Of a stretch of DNA of 64,000 bases, positions 1 through 12,700 are shown one piece after another. The position numbers were made by a program, and so were the translations under genes. Source of the stretch: Buxus sempervirens. Taxonomy: Eukaryota; Streptophyta; Magnoliopsida; Buxales; Buxaceae. The stretch spans positions 5,114,835 to 5,178,834 of the forward strand of contig OX387186.1 of assembly GCA_947561395.2 (NCBI GenBank), given 5' to 3'. The first letter of the stretch is position 1. The number at the start of each line of letters is the position of its first letter. The notes under the pieces are model-generated. The model saw nothing but the letters and a program-made list of their open reading frames with translations, did not search any database and was not told the DNA's origin.

Positions 1-1285
1 ATTAGGTGCAACTCATAAGCTTAATTCCAATATTACTATTATAACTTTGGATATATCCTTTTTTTTATTTATGGTTGTTACTTGGTTTTCCTTCTAGAAT
101 TTAGCATGCAGTTTATATTTTTATGCACATGAATCATGAATGTAAAGAATGAGACCTATTAAATTTTTATTACCTTTTTGCGACTAACAGCTATGATATT
201 GGTACAATTTATTGAGTGAATCCAATTGAAACCAACCTTAGAATTGGGGATGACAATGGTTGTCAAATAAGTATCCTTCACTGCTCCAAATCTAATGATT
301 TGGGTTTCATTCAGCCTTAGCTCAGCCTATGTCATTCAACTATGTGTTGAATATGAGCATAGATACATACAAAAATGAGCATATATATGTATAACACACA
401 CAAAACATATGTGTGTCTTTCATGCTGCATCTGAAATGACCAAACCAAACTGCCCCAATACTGAACTGTAGAATCAGGTTTAATATAGAGGGGTTCCTAT
501 AGGGACAGGGGAAGGTGTTAAAACCTGCACTGAATCCGCGTCGTTGTTATCGTTCAATATAATCAGTTATTGACATGTCTTGAAGTGCGTTTGAAGATAA
601 AAATTATAGTCTGGGCCTGCATGACATGTATTGGGTTTGGTGGTACTACTTTTCCCGCTGAAAAATTTTAGTAAAAAATGTATTGCCTAAATTTTTCTTC
701 CTTAAGACTGTTCATCAGGCTAAACTTTAGCCTGTCAGTTGGGCTGTTTGTTCTTAAATTCTTTGTCCAGTTTAATTTTTGGATGCTGCTCATAACCATC
801 ATTTTTGTCATAAAATCTCGGGATCAACTGTTTTTGGTCATCTAAATAAATACTGTTACGTCATTCTTTGTCTTGGAGTTTAATGGTGTTGTGTTACTCT
901 GGCATGATAAATAGTTATAAGATCTATTATGGTGATTGAACTAGCCAAAATAAAATAATAAATTTTTTTATCATTTTTAAAATATGGTGGTTTCTTCTTG
1001 AATTCTGGTGCCAGCTATCATTTTGAGCAATATAACTCTATCCAATGCACCTTGGATGATTTTTCAAATCGATACCTTAAATTTATATCTTAATTGCATC
1101 AGTAAGTGAACTTTTTGGCATTTCGAATATCAATTTAGTTATTTATGGGATGATATTAAGTATTTTTAACATCACTAAACTGTACAACCACAAGCTGCAT
1201 TTTGTGGAGTGTCCCGAAACTCACTATTGTCATTTTAATTATTTCAGTTTGGTAGTCTTCGGTAATAAATTGCTTCTTGGTGCAG
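1..1285 (+). other. Intronic/upstream SAC9 sequence, no exon recognised
   Basis: This AT-rich stretch precedes the first recognisable SAC9 exon and ends in a good acceptor (a T-rich tract then TGCAG at 1281-1285). No open frame in it resembles the SAC domain or WW region that should lie further upstream. I read it as intron, with the missing N-terminal exons outside the window. A short exon could be hidden here. Confidence 0.5.
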
Positions 1286-4200
1286 GTACTATCTCGTCCG
1301 CCTGCTTGCTTTCTGAAACCAGTTTCCCATATGTTGCTAAGTTCCAATGATGGAGCCAGTCTTCTGAGCTTCAAGAGGAAGGATCTAATATGGGTAATTG
1401 TATTCTTACTTTCCATTTTGAGGGAGAACTGGTTGGGATTGGCAAAACTTTCTTATACTTTTTCTGCTTATTTGAATGTACATTTTTTCCTCACAGGTTT
1501 GTCAACAGGATGCTGGCATGGTTGAACTTTTTATTTATCTTCGTGAGCCTTGCCATGCTTGTCAGCTTCTTCTCACTATTGCACATGGTGCAGATGATTC
1601 ATCTTTCCCAGCGACAGTCAATGTGCGGACCGGACCGACTCTAGACGGGCTTAAACTTGTCCTGGAGGTTTGATTTTCCTCTCTCTCTCTCTCTCTATGT
1701 GTGTGTGTGTGTGTGTGCAGACACAAATAAGCAGTATGGTCATGCCTAACTTGTTGGGTGAGCAACATGAATCTTGTTCCTTTATTTGATTTTGTCAAAA
1801 CAATACCCTATGGTTTTGTGCCTTCAAATCATTTCTGATCAATTTCGTCTTGGTTCCTTTTGGTCTTCCTCTAGCCTTTTTGTATCCTTCAGCTTGCACT
1901 ACCATGTAGTTCTATATTGGCTGCTAGCATAATGTGACCTCTCTAGATTTGTCTTGATTTAACCTAGCTACAACAAAAATGATATGAAATTTAGTAATTA
2001 GTGATAAAGTGGTCAAATTATTGAATTTTACTTTGGAACTATTAGAAGTTGCTATCATGTATTTTGGGGGCTAATTTGCTTAATGATTTTTCTCATGCAT
2101 ATCTTAGCTTATTATGTTTTTCTCTTACCAGATGAACATTTTTTATTTTTAGTTGATCTGCTTGTGCAGGGAGCTTCTATTCCACAATGCATGAGTGGAT
2201 CAAATCTTTTAGTACCATTATCTGGCCCAGTTAGTCCAGAAGATATGGCTGTCACTGGTGCAGGTTCTCGTCTTCATGTGCAGGATACATCTAGTCTTTC
2301 ATTGTTGTATGATTTTGAAGAATTGGAGGGAGAACTGGACTTCCTTACTCGTGTGGTTGCACTTACATTCTATCCTTCATTAACTGGAAGAGCCCCTATG
2401 ACTCTGGGTGAGGTACAAAATTAATACTTCTATATATGTTGATTTTTCGTCTCTTGTATGGCTCACTCTTGATTTTAGTGTCTATTGTGTTCCCTTGGTG
2501 ATGATTATGGATGATTTTGGTGGTTACTGTAAATTTCATGGAAAAAGTTCGATAGCAATTCTAAAAATCGTGAATTACAGAATTTCATTCATATTTGACA
2601 ATAGCTATGGATAATTTTGAGTTGCAATACAAGGCCCACTAGACAATGGTAATAGGCACTCATACTTCAGCTAACAGTCACTATTAGCAATTAATCAGTT
2701 TCTGATATGATTATGAATACGTAAAAATTATTCCGAAAGAGTTAATGTACCTTGGCCATTTTACTGAATCCACACAAAACTTAAGCTTGAAGATCCTATC
2801 AACCTAGATGCGTGCTTGAAAATCATATGAATGTGAGCTGCAAGAACATCCAACTGATTATGAATTGAACCAATGTTACCCCAAAATAAGAAGTTCCTAG
2901 TGCTTGCAGGGAGCTCTTAAGAGTCTGTGGAACTCACAATAAGTCACATGTTTTGTTTACGAAAGAATCTGCAGGGTTTTTTTTTTTTTGATCAGTAATG
3001 GAAGCTTGTATTAAAACATAAAGATATCTAACAGTATGGAGGAGTTCATGAATCTCATGAGAAATGGGTTGCAATCTTTCAAAAAGACATAAGAAACAGA
3101 ATTGAACTACTAAATATCCCACTCTCTCACTTTAACATCATTTCCCAATTTCTTACAATCTCATCCACCTCATAGCCATCAAAATCTAGACATAAAGAAG
3201 ACCAAAATGCTGCAAAGGTCAGCACTGCGTCATAGCTTCCCCTCCCTTCTTCAAAAATGCTTCTGTTCCTGTTCAACAATACTATCCAAATGGTAGCAAA
3301 GAATGAAGGCGATTAGAGTTTTTACCTATTATTGACATATGAGGAAACCACTATTCAGTCAATTCACAAAAAGTTCTAGGACGTGGCCATTGAACTCCTG
3401 CCGGTTATAGCAACCTTTCCAAAATAAATCCTACAAAGTCACAATGCAGTAGAATATGATCCTCTGACTCCCCATCCCTCATGCAAAGTGTACATAAATA
3501 TGGTGAAATGACCCTGGTTTTCCTTCAACGCAGTATCTGCAGGATAATTGCTCTCCCTAAACAATGATTTATTGAACGTAGTAGTCGAGTAGTAAGCTGC
3601 TTCAGTTCATTAACGAAATGCCTTACAGTCCATAGCATCATTCCTTTTCCCCAGCATATCTTGTATGGTAACTTGAGAATCACTTTCGATGTTCACTTTG
3701 TGGGCATCCAATTGCATATAAAGCTCAACGTCATTCCCGAAGGCTTCCATCTAAGAAATAATGTTCCAAGGTTTTGCCTTAAAAGTGACGAAATTAATCC
3801 CAAAAAAAAAAAAAAAAAATTCACCCCTAAAATTTGTGTTTGCATTATCAGTCTTCCTTGTACTTGCACCGTTGATTTCTCATTTAGAAAACCAATGTGG
3901 GGTGTTTCCTCTGAGTGAAGATTACTCTTGTAATGGATGAGATAATCATCTGATATCTCAGACACTGGAATAGTTTTCTCACTAGAGATGGGACTCATTG
4001 TTACTTTCATACTGATCACAGTTCAACGAGTCCATTCTATTTTCTGTACAATGCAATACAATTTCCTTATTAGAACCAGGACTTTCAAATGTCCTGCTGT
4101 TCCTCTTTTTTTTTTCCCTGGTTTCCCAATTAAGAATATCAAGAACAAGAACAATACAAATCTTCAACACCACCAAGTTTCTCTCTGTGTAATGTCGTTT

Positions 4201-6733
4201 GGCAACATTCAAATTCAAAAAAAGATTCAATAATGAGCTTGAAATGAACCTTGCTGGTTCACTCATCACTGCATACACGAAGATGTTTAGAATTCTCAAT
4301 ATGACGGTTTGAACTGCATTCAACAAATTCAGGACATTCCATCTGATAGCTGAGCCCACAAATACAGATCTGTGACTCAAAAAACTTTTCTTTGGTAATT
4401 TCACAAGAAAATTGTGTAGTTTACGTGGCATACAAAGATTCAGTGAACTTGCTTGATGAGGAAATTGGGAGGCCATTTCCATCCTTTTTTGATTTAGAAA
4501 GTTCATCTTGTCTTGGAAGGGGTGATTATTTACTTTGGAAGGCAAACATGAAGGCATGCTTAAGTTAGATTTTTCCATTTTTAATCCTGAAGGGTAGACA
4601 TCAGTTTTTGTTACATTTGTACAAGTTGATTTCTTGGAATATGGGATTGGAAGCTACAGTCTGAACTACTCGAGCATACTAGGAAGCTTATAATGTTAAG
4701 TTCAATAGTAAGGATGCAAAGCATCTTTGTAGTTGCTGTTGGATGGCTCAATTAGTTTGGAGCTACTTTATATCCACCTGTATGCATGTGCATGCACCAT
4801 GCGTAGATTTTGTCAGAAATTTTTTTTGACATTTTTTTTTCTTTTTTGGGATACTAAGCAGAACTTTCAGGAATAAATAACATGCTCCTTATTTGGGATC
4901 TTCGGAGAAAGAAATTGAAGGATCCTATGCATTTTGGCTGATTCATTCCAAGGAATTTTTGGTGTATTATATAGTTTTTGATGAAGTTTAATCCATTTGG
5001 AAGGAGTTGGAAAATTGAGAAAAAGAGAAGAAAAAAAAAGTCCGTGATTCTACTAAAATGCAGTATGTCAAAATTGAGATGTAAATCAATTTGTATCTAT
5101 TTTATAAGATCCCAATCTGGATAATGTATAAGATTTGTATCAAATACAGCTGTACATCCCAAAATATCTGGATCCATTACCAGGGCTTAAACGTGACCAT
5201 ATTCTTACTGTCTCATACAGGAATAAGGTAAATACATTTGCATGGGACTTATCATTGGGTCGATTTTTGGTCCAGGGGTCAAACCCATTTAAAGCTTGAA
5301 TTAAACATGGATAATAAAACATGAATTTTAGACAGACTGAAAGCTGGAGTTCTGCACTTGAAGTTTAATTGTATATGGATGGTATCCGGGTATGACAATG
5401 GATTGAGATGTTTTAGTTATGTGTGATAAAGTTAATTGACGGCCCTGGTTGCAATACGTGGAGCAGATTGAAAATAATACAAGGTGGAAGGCCAAAGAGG
5501 ATGTTGGTTGAGGTGGTGTGGAAGGATTTGTAAGGCAATGCCCCATGGATGGTGGGAACTTGGAGAATGGAGTAGTGAAGTACTACCAGTTTGCAAACCT
5601 CATAGGGTTGAAAGTTGCAATCATGCTTGGACAACAGTTGATGATGATGAACTGGAGGTAGTTCTCTCTTTGTTCAGATTTTTGGCTTAGCTAAGCAGAT
5701 TTCTGTTTCGGTCATCCACTTATCCTAATATGCGGATCGGGTTATGCTTTCCATTGTATCTTCTGATTGCAATGCACCTGTGACTAAATCAAATTGATGT
5801 TATGGCCTTGCAAAAAGACTTATAAAGGTAAAGAGATTTCTTTCATTGTTTGGTTACATATATCTGAGTTTGATACAGTCCTAGATGCTGGGGATTTTTC
5901 TTCCGAATGCATGTTCTTTGAGTCTACACTATGTCGTTTATGAAAAATATGTGAAGGCAAAATTTTTTTTCTTCCCCACAATCTATACCGTTCTTAAAAC
6001 CATTTTTTTTTTGGGGAAAATTGGTTTTTAGTGATACTTTTTCAAAATAATTCAGATTCAGTCTGCCAATTTTTGAAAATTGAGAATTAGTGATACTTTT
6101 TTCAAATAATTGGGATTCAATGTCATTTTAGTAGAGGTGTAAGTAGGGCGGGTTGGGTCGGGTTATGAGAGTTCGGGCTCAACCCAATCTAGGATTTACT
6201 AGCCCAAATTCGTCGTTGACCCGCCCTAATCCAAACCCAACCCAAACATTATTGTTTGAGTTCGGACTGGATTCGGGTTGACCCAAACAAAATGTAAGAT
6301 TTTGAATTTTTTTACAATTTTTGTTATAATTACAAAATGTTGGAATATCATTCATTAATTCGTCTATGAACATGCTTTTATGTTTGTTTGTTATAAATGC
6401 AAATATTACAAATTCCTCTTGATTTGTCTCTTGAATTTTGGAAAAACACACTTAATTAATTAATTAATTTAAAAATTTTAAAATATAGTACTAGCTCACT
6501 ATATTTGTTGTTTTGCACAATCTTTCTTATAGAGTATGTGTTTCCAAATATCACATTCATTGTAACATATATGTATATGTATGTGAGTATAAAATTATTT
6601 ATTTGACAAAAATTTATAAACTTATTATCACATGTTAATAATTTATGTTTAATAGTTGATTGCATAAATACAATAACAATATAAAAGGAAAAGAAAACAA
6701 TGATACATATATATACAAATAAATATTCACTTA

Positions 6734-6773
<40 letters not shown>

Positions 6774-9700
6774 GTGGAGTTTTATACATATATCTATATG
6801 AGAGCGTGTACATAAAGTCAACATTAACTTCGGGCTTTTCGGGTTGTATAGCTTGAACCCAAGTCCAACCCAAACTCAACTTCGGGCTCGAAAGGAAACC
6901 CAACCCAAACCCAAACCTAAACTCAATGCTCACTTTGGGCTCTTATTCGGGTTGGGTTGGGTGGGCTTTGGGCGGTCCGAACTAGATTTACAGCTCTACA
7001 TTTTAGTATTCATGAAGAATTTCTTCCAAAAATACCCTCAAAAAGACTTGCCAACCTCACTTGTACCTAAATGAGTGAAAGGCTTTCAAAGTCTTTTGAG
7101 GGCATTGTCAGAAGAAAGTCTTTATGAACAGTAAAATGACACTGATTCCCAATTATGTTAAAAAAAGTATCACTAATTCTCAATTTTCAAGAATTGGCCT
7201 ACTGAAACCGAATTATTTTGAAAAAATATCACTAAAAATCAATTTCCCTTTTTTTTCTGGTTGGTAAAAGAAAAAGTTTAATTTATTAAATTAAATTAAG
7301 AAAAGGTTTTGAAAGCAATATATGCATAAGTACCAGCATCCTACATACGGGTTCATGCTCTCTACGTAGACTTACATGGCTGAATGTAATCCATCTGACC
7401 TCGAAAGCATATAAAAGCCTTTATTTATCCATAAAGGACAAATAAAAAAATTGGCATATGCCTTGGATCATAGTTGTGAAAACGCCTAGGCGATGCCAGG
7501 CGATAGACCTGCCTGTAGCCTAGGCGACCGCCTAGGCGCCCAAGCGGTCGCCTAGGCGACAATTTTTCATTTCAAAATAATCAAAATATATTTATCATCC
7601 ATTGTATATGGAAATATCAAATAGATAAACACCAAACACTTTTATTAAATAATTAAACAAAACAGTGTAGATTTTAGAAAAGAAAAACAATAAAAGCTAA
7701 TTGAAAAAAATACTAGTGTTGTTCACTCATTTTTCACACATCAAATTTAAAATCACCAAAAAAATACAAATGTTCTTCACTCTTAAAAGAATAAGTGGGA
7801 GAGCGAAAGATGTAAAGTTGGAATGACGTTTGGAATACAAGTGTTCTTCACTCTAAAAATACATGTGTTCTTCAACAGTGAAAGTTGGAATGACGTTTCT
7901 GTTCTTACTACCAAAAAAAAAAAGGAATAAGAGAGACAGAGACAGAGGGAGCAGGGAGCGAGCGACAACAGGGGAGCGACGAGACAGATTTGTCGAGAGA
8001 GATAGAGGGAGCAGGGAACGAGCGACAACAGGGGAGCGACCAGCGAGCGACAACAAGGGAGCGACAACGAGAGAGATTTGTCGAGAGAGATAGAGGGAGT
8101 AGGGAGCGAGCGACAATAGGGGAGAGACAACGAGAGAGATTTGTTGAGAGAGTTAGAGGGAGCAGGGAGCGACGACAGGGAGTGAGAACGAGAGAGATAG
8201 AGACAGCAAACGACAGAGGGAGCGAGAGATAGAGGTCGAGAGAGATAGAGGGAGTAAGACAGAGAGGGAGAAAGAGAGATAGGGAGCGAAAGAGAGGGAG
8301 CGAGAGAAACAGAAGAGACAGAGAGAGATAGGGAGCGACACAGAAGTCTTGCGATGAAACAGAGGAGACAAAGAGATGAGCAAGAAGAGGAAGAAAAAAA
8401 AAACAGCTTCGACGTACCTTGCGATGAAGACTTGCCGACGTACCTTGCAATGAAGACTTGCAGCTTGCTTGCGATGAAGACTTTAGCTTGCGACGAAGAT
8501 TTGCAGGTTCTCCCTCTTCCTTAAGTTTTTTTTTAGCTTTTTCTGCTCGCCTAGGCGAGCAGTCGATCGCCTAGGCGCCTAGGCTATCGCCTAGGTCGCC
8601 TAGGCATGGCTCGCATAGGCGGGCTACCGCCTGGGCCTTGCGACACCGCCTAGTCGCCTAGGCGGCCGCCTAGGCGCCTAGGCGACCGCCTTTAATAACA
8701 TAGCCTTGGATTGAATCCTGCCTTCATCACCCCCCCAAGTCTACCTTCCCCTAAGACCCCAAAAAAAAAAAAGGATCCCCTGTTGAATAAAAAAGAAACA
8801 AACTCCCCTAAGCTCCAGAGTAATCATTGCACACTGGTATCAACTAACCAATCAGGAAATGACTTTCTTTGACGTGACACTTTCTCTGCTAAAACCATGA
8901 CCAATGACGATGAATTTATTCGTTGATATGGAAACTAGGACATGAAATGAAAACACTGGCAAAGAGTAGGGTTAATATGAAGTACTTGAAATTTTATGCT
9001 ATAGTTTATGTATGATCAAGGGGAGCTGTTGTAATATGTCTTACTTTGAATATTGCTTGTTGAAGAATGCCTATGAATGTCATACTGCAAGGCTTGACTT
9101 TTGCAATCTTGTACATTTTCTTAATGGTCTAACTTATGTTTATAAAAGACTATTATTGGAGATCTCTCTCTGCCTTTTGCCCTTGCTTCATAACTGATTC
9201 TATCATGAATTTTTTGACAGATAGAGATCCTTGGAGTTTCCCTTCCTTGGAAGGGCATATTTACTAAGGAAGGGCATGTTGCAAAATTTTCTGAGCTCGC
9301 CAACAAATGTCAGGGAGAAACCAACCCTTTTCTCTTTGGATCAGATGCAAAACCATTAGTGGCTGAATCAATATCTAGTGAGGACTTGTTATCTTCTGTG
9401 CAACCTAATGCCTCAGCCAGCCTTTGCATGGACCTTTTGAGTGGAGACAACATGTTTCCGAAATCCACCATTGGACCAGAAGCAGTAAATTTTGGGCACA
9501 GTGCAGAAGGCTTACTGGATTTCTTGGATGATGCTGTCATTAAACACCATGGTCTGGAAGAAGATTCTAAACTCCCTTCATCTCAAGATGAAAGGCCACC
9601 AAATAATAGCATCCAACGCTACTTAAATTGCTTCAAAGAAATATCTGGTCCATATATGGTATCTGTTTCTCTATACTCCATCTGACTATCCTAGTGCTAT

Positions 9701-12700
9701 TCCATCTTGTTTTATAATATATAATAATATTCATGAAATCATTTTTCTTCACATCATTGTTCAGAGCAATCCTAACTTTAAATCCAATAAAAAATTTGTA
9801 ATAATTTTAGTAAAATAAAGGTCTGGGTTTTAGGTTTTGAATTTCTCGTGGGAGTTTTTTTTTTTTTTTGGGTTGGGTTGGGTAGTGGGGGTAGAATAAG
9901 TAAACTCCGTTCCTTTTATGTATGCCTAGTTGATATAAAGTACTATATTTAGTCATTGTAGAATACTATATTCAATATGAAGGAAAATTACATATAAAAG
10001 AGTTTTAGTGGAAAGACAGAGAAACTTTTGTTTTTTTATTTTTTGATTTTTGTTTTTGTTTTTTATTTTTTTATTTATTTTTTATTTTTTTGGTTTTTGG
10101 GTTGTGTTGCTAAGTTGAGTCATTTGGATTGTATGAAATGAACAATTATTTAGCAAGTTTTATGATTCAATGTCTGGAAGACAAAAAAATGATTTTTCCA
10201 TAATGGTTGATTTTCCTAAGGTCATCAAGCCATATGAGTCATACGACAAATCATATGATTTTTTGACCAGGTGTTCTGATTATGTGTTGGATGCTTTTTG
10301 ATATCTTTTTCTTACTCAAAATGATTTTTTTCCATAATTGTTTGAATTTTCCTAAGAGCATCAAACCATATGAGGCATACAACAAATCATTATGATTTTA
10401 TGATCAGACATTCTGATTATGGGTTGCATGCTTTTTTATATCTTTTTCTTATTCATCTATTTCATTTTGTCAGTTTACTTTGTTTGGTTTATGATGACTC
10501 TTCCTTGTTTATACTGCTTCAGTTCTTTATGTTTACTGAAATTTTCGATGATGAAATACAATTCTATTGTTATTTTGCCGTTTGAATGGACCTACGATTT
10601 TCAACGAGGACTAGCAAACTAGCAGTATGATTTTTACTTCATTCTCATAAGCTGTTCTGAGATGATATAATGCTCAAATTAATCCATGCTTATTTGCCCA
10701 AGAAAGGATCCAAATGTTGCAAAGGATGCACACACATTACAAGTGGTATAATATAAACTCTGCAAAAAAGAAAAAAAAATGGAAAAGGACCTAAAATCAT
10801 GATCTTCTAAACATATGGGATTCTGGATACTAAATTCTACTTCGCTGAAGTTGCTCTCTGGAATCTGATAGGATTCATAATGCCTATGTTCTGAGACTCA
10901 TATTAATTTTTCCTATTTCCATTTAAAGCTAACTTTTGTCTTGAAATATCAAACTTCCAGGCAAAGTCTGACAATGTCCAAGAGATATGTGTATATCTAT
11001 GCATGTTCATGTTATATTTATCGTTTCTTTTTGAGGAGTGGTACTCTGGTGAGATGCATAAGAGCAGGAATAATGACAGTGACATGATTATGATGTGGCT
11101 TCTGAGTTGGTGAGACTGCACCTGTTCATGTTCTCTTCCAGATAAACCAATTTCGCATGAAATGTTCCAGCAAATTTTTTTTTCCTATGTGGGAAAAAAA
11201 ATCTCTCTTTTCTGACATTTTTATTGCTAAAAAATTGATGCAAATTAAAAAAAAAAATAAAATTCAATGGCTGTTTTTATGCTTGAAATTTCTGTAGCAT
11301 CCCCATAAGGTTAATGTCTGGAATAGGTCATGTTACCTCTTCCTGTTGCAGAAAGAACCTATGTCTCACCGGAAAGCTAACCCTAGTAAGATAGACCAAC
11401 AATCTTTTCTATTTTCGTTTATGAATCCTTGGTTTAGATATAAGAGTCATTATTGCAAGGGCTATAGTATGCATCTTACTTTCTGTTGAAAAAAAAAAAT
11501 CACTATAAATAAAAAAATGTAATTTAAATTGCCCTTAACCTTTCTGCATATACCAATTTGCAGGATAGGGAGCTAGACTTCATGAAAGCCATGAAGCTTG
11601 AACTTGAACGCCTCCACCTGAATCTTTCATCCGCTGAAAGGGATAGAGCCTTATTATCAATTGGCATTGATCCTGCTACTATAAATCCAAATGGATTACT
11701 CGATGATTCTTACATGGGAAGATTATGCAAAGTTGCAGCCAGTCTTGCAATGCTGGGACAGGCTGCCTTTGAAGACAAAGTTACTGCAGCAATTGGTCTT
11801 GGGAATACTTATGATGATACCATAGACTTTTGGAATATTTCAAGGATTGAGGAGACCTGCTCTGGTGCTATTTGTGAGGTCCAGGCTGAAACTCAGCCAC
11901 CTGCACATGTATCTTCTGTTGTTTCATCTGCTGGGCCCTCACCAACCATATTCATGTGTTCTGAATGTGAAAGAAAGGTTTGCAAAGTGTGCTGTGCTGG
12001 GAAGGGTGCTCTTTTGCTTTCAAGCTATAACTCTAAGGATGTGACTAGCTATAATGGTTTATTAAGCCTTGGTAGCCAAAATGATGGCATCTCAACTAAC
12101 CGTTCAACGGTACTAGATGCTGTTATCTGTAAATCATGTTGCCATGATATTGTGCTAGATGCATTGATCTTGGATTATGTCAGGGCCTTGATTAGCTTGC
12201 GGAGAATTACTCGTGCAGAGAATGCGGCACAAAAATCTCTGGAGCAGGTGATTGGATTTCTTCCAAGAGACTTTTTAGATGGAAGGAATGGAACTTCTTA
12301 TTGTCACCAGAATATTGAGGTGATAAGAAAATTGCTTAATGGAGAGGAATCACTTGCAGAGTTTCCATCTGCCAGTTTTCTATATTCGGTATAGTTTGGG
12401 CCCTGAATTTTTGTCTGGTTTCAGTATTTTATTTTTCCTATGAGCATTACAAATATTGATCCTTGGATAGTATTGGTTGAAACTTGAAATATCGGCACTG
12501 CTATGTATGTCATATATCAGAATGATTGTGCCCCTGTTCAACTGGTCATTACTCAAATTTTTTGCCTCCACAATATACTGCTAGATGTCTTTTAGACATA
12601 CACATAGCTTGCCATTCTTATGCTCACAAAATCCATTTTGAATCTTAACCAAATTGTATCTTGCGTTTTATCCATGTCTTTTTTTCCTAGGATCAATGCC

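Larger units (their letters stand above)
6013..7248. mobile_element. Foldback/TIR element with >110-bp terminal inverted repeats
   Basis: The left end (from GGGGAAAATTGGTTTTTAGT) and the reverse complement of the right end (GGGAAATTGATTTTTAGTGA) match over about 115 bp. The match includes the shared block TTGAAAATTGAGAATTAGTG. The element is flanked on both sides by T runs, which hides any target duplication. No transposase is present. The centre is occupied by a younger hAT-type insertion (6132-6998). The long inverted repeats suggest a MULE-like or foldback family. Confidence 0.75.

Noticed and set aside
1156..1416. Minus-strand frame opposite the first visible SAC9 exon
   Set aside because: Shadow of the SAC9 coding strand; no independent support.
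7783..8450. Overlapping long frames on both strands, including a 180-codon Ser/Leu-rich one
   Set aside because: They are translations of the GA-rich minisatellite. All frames stay open because of the repeat, and none resembles a protein.
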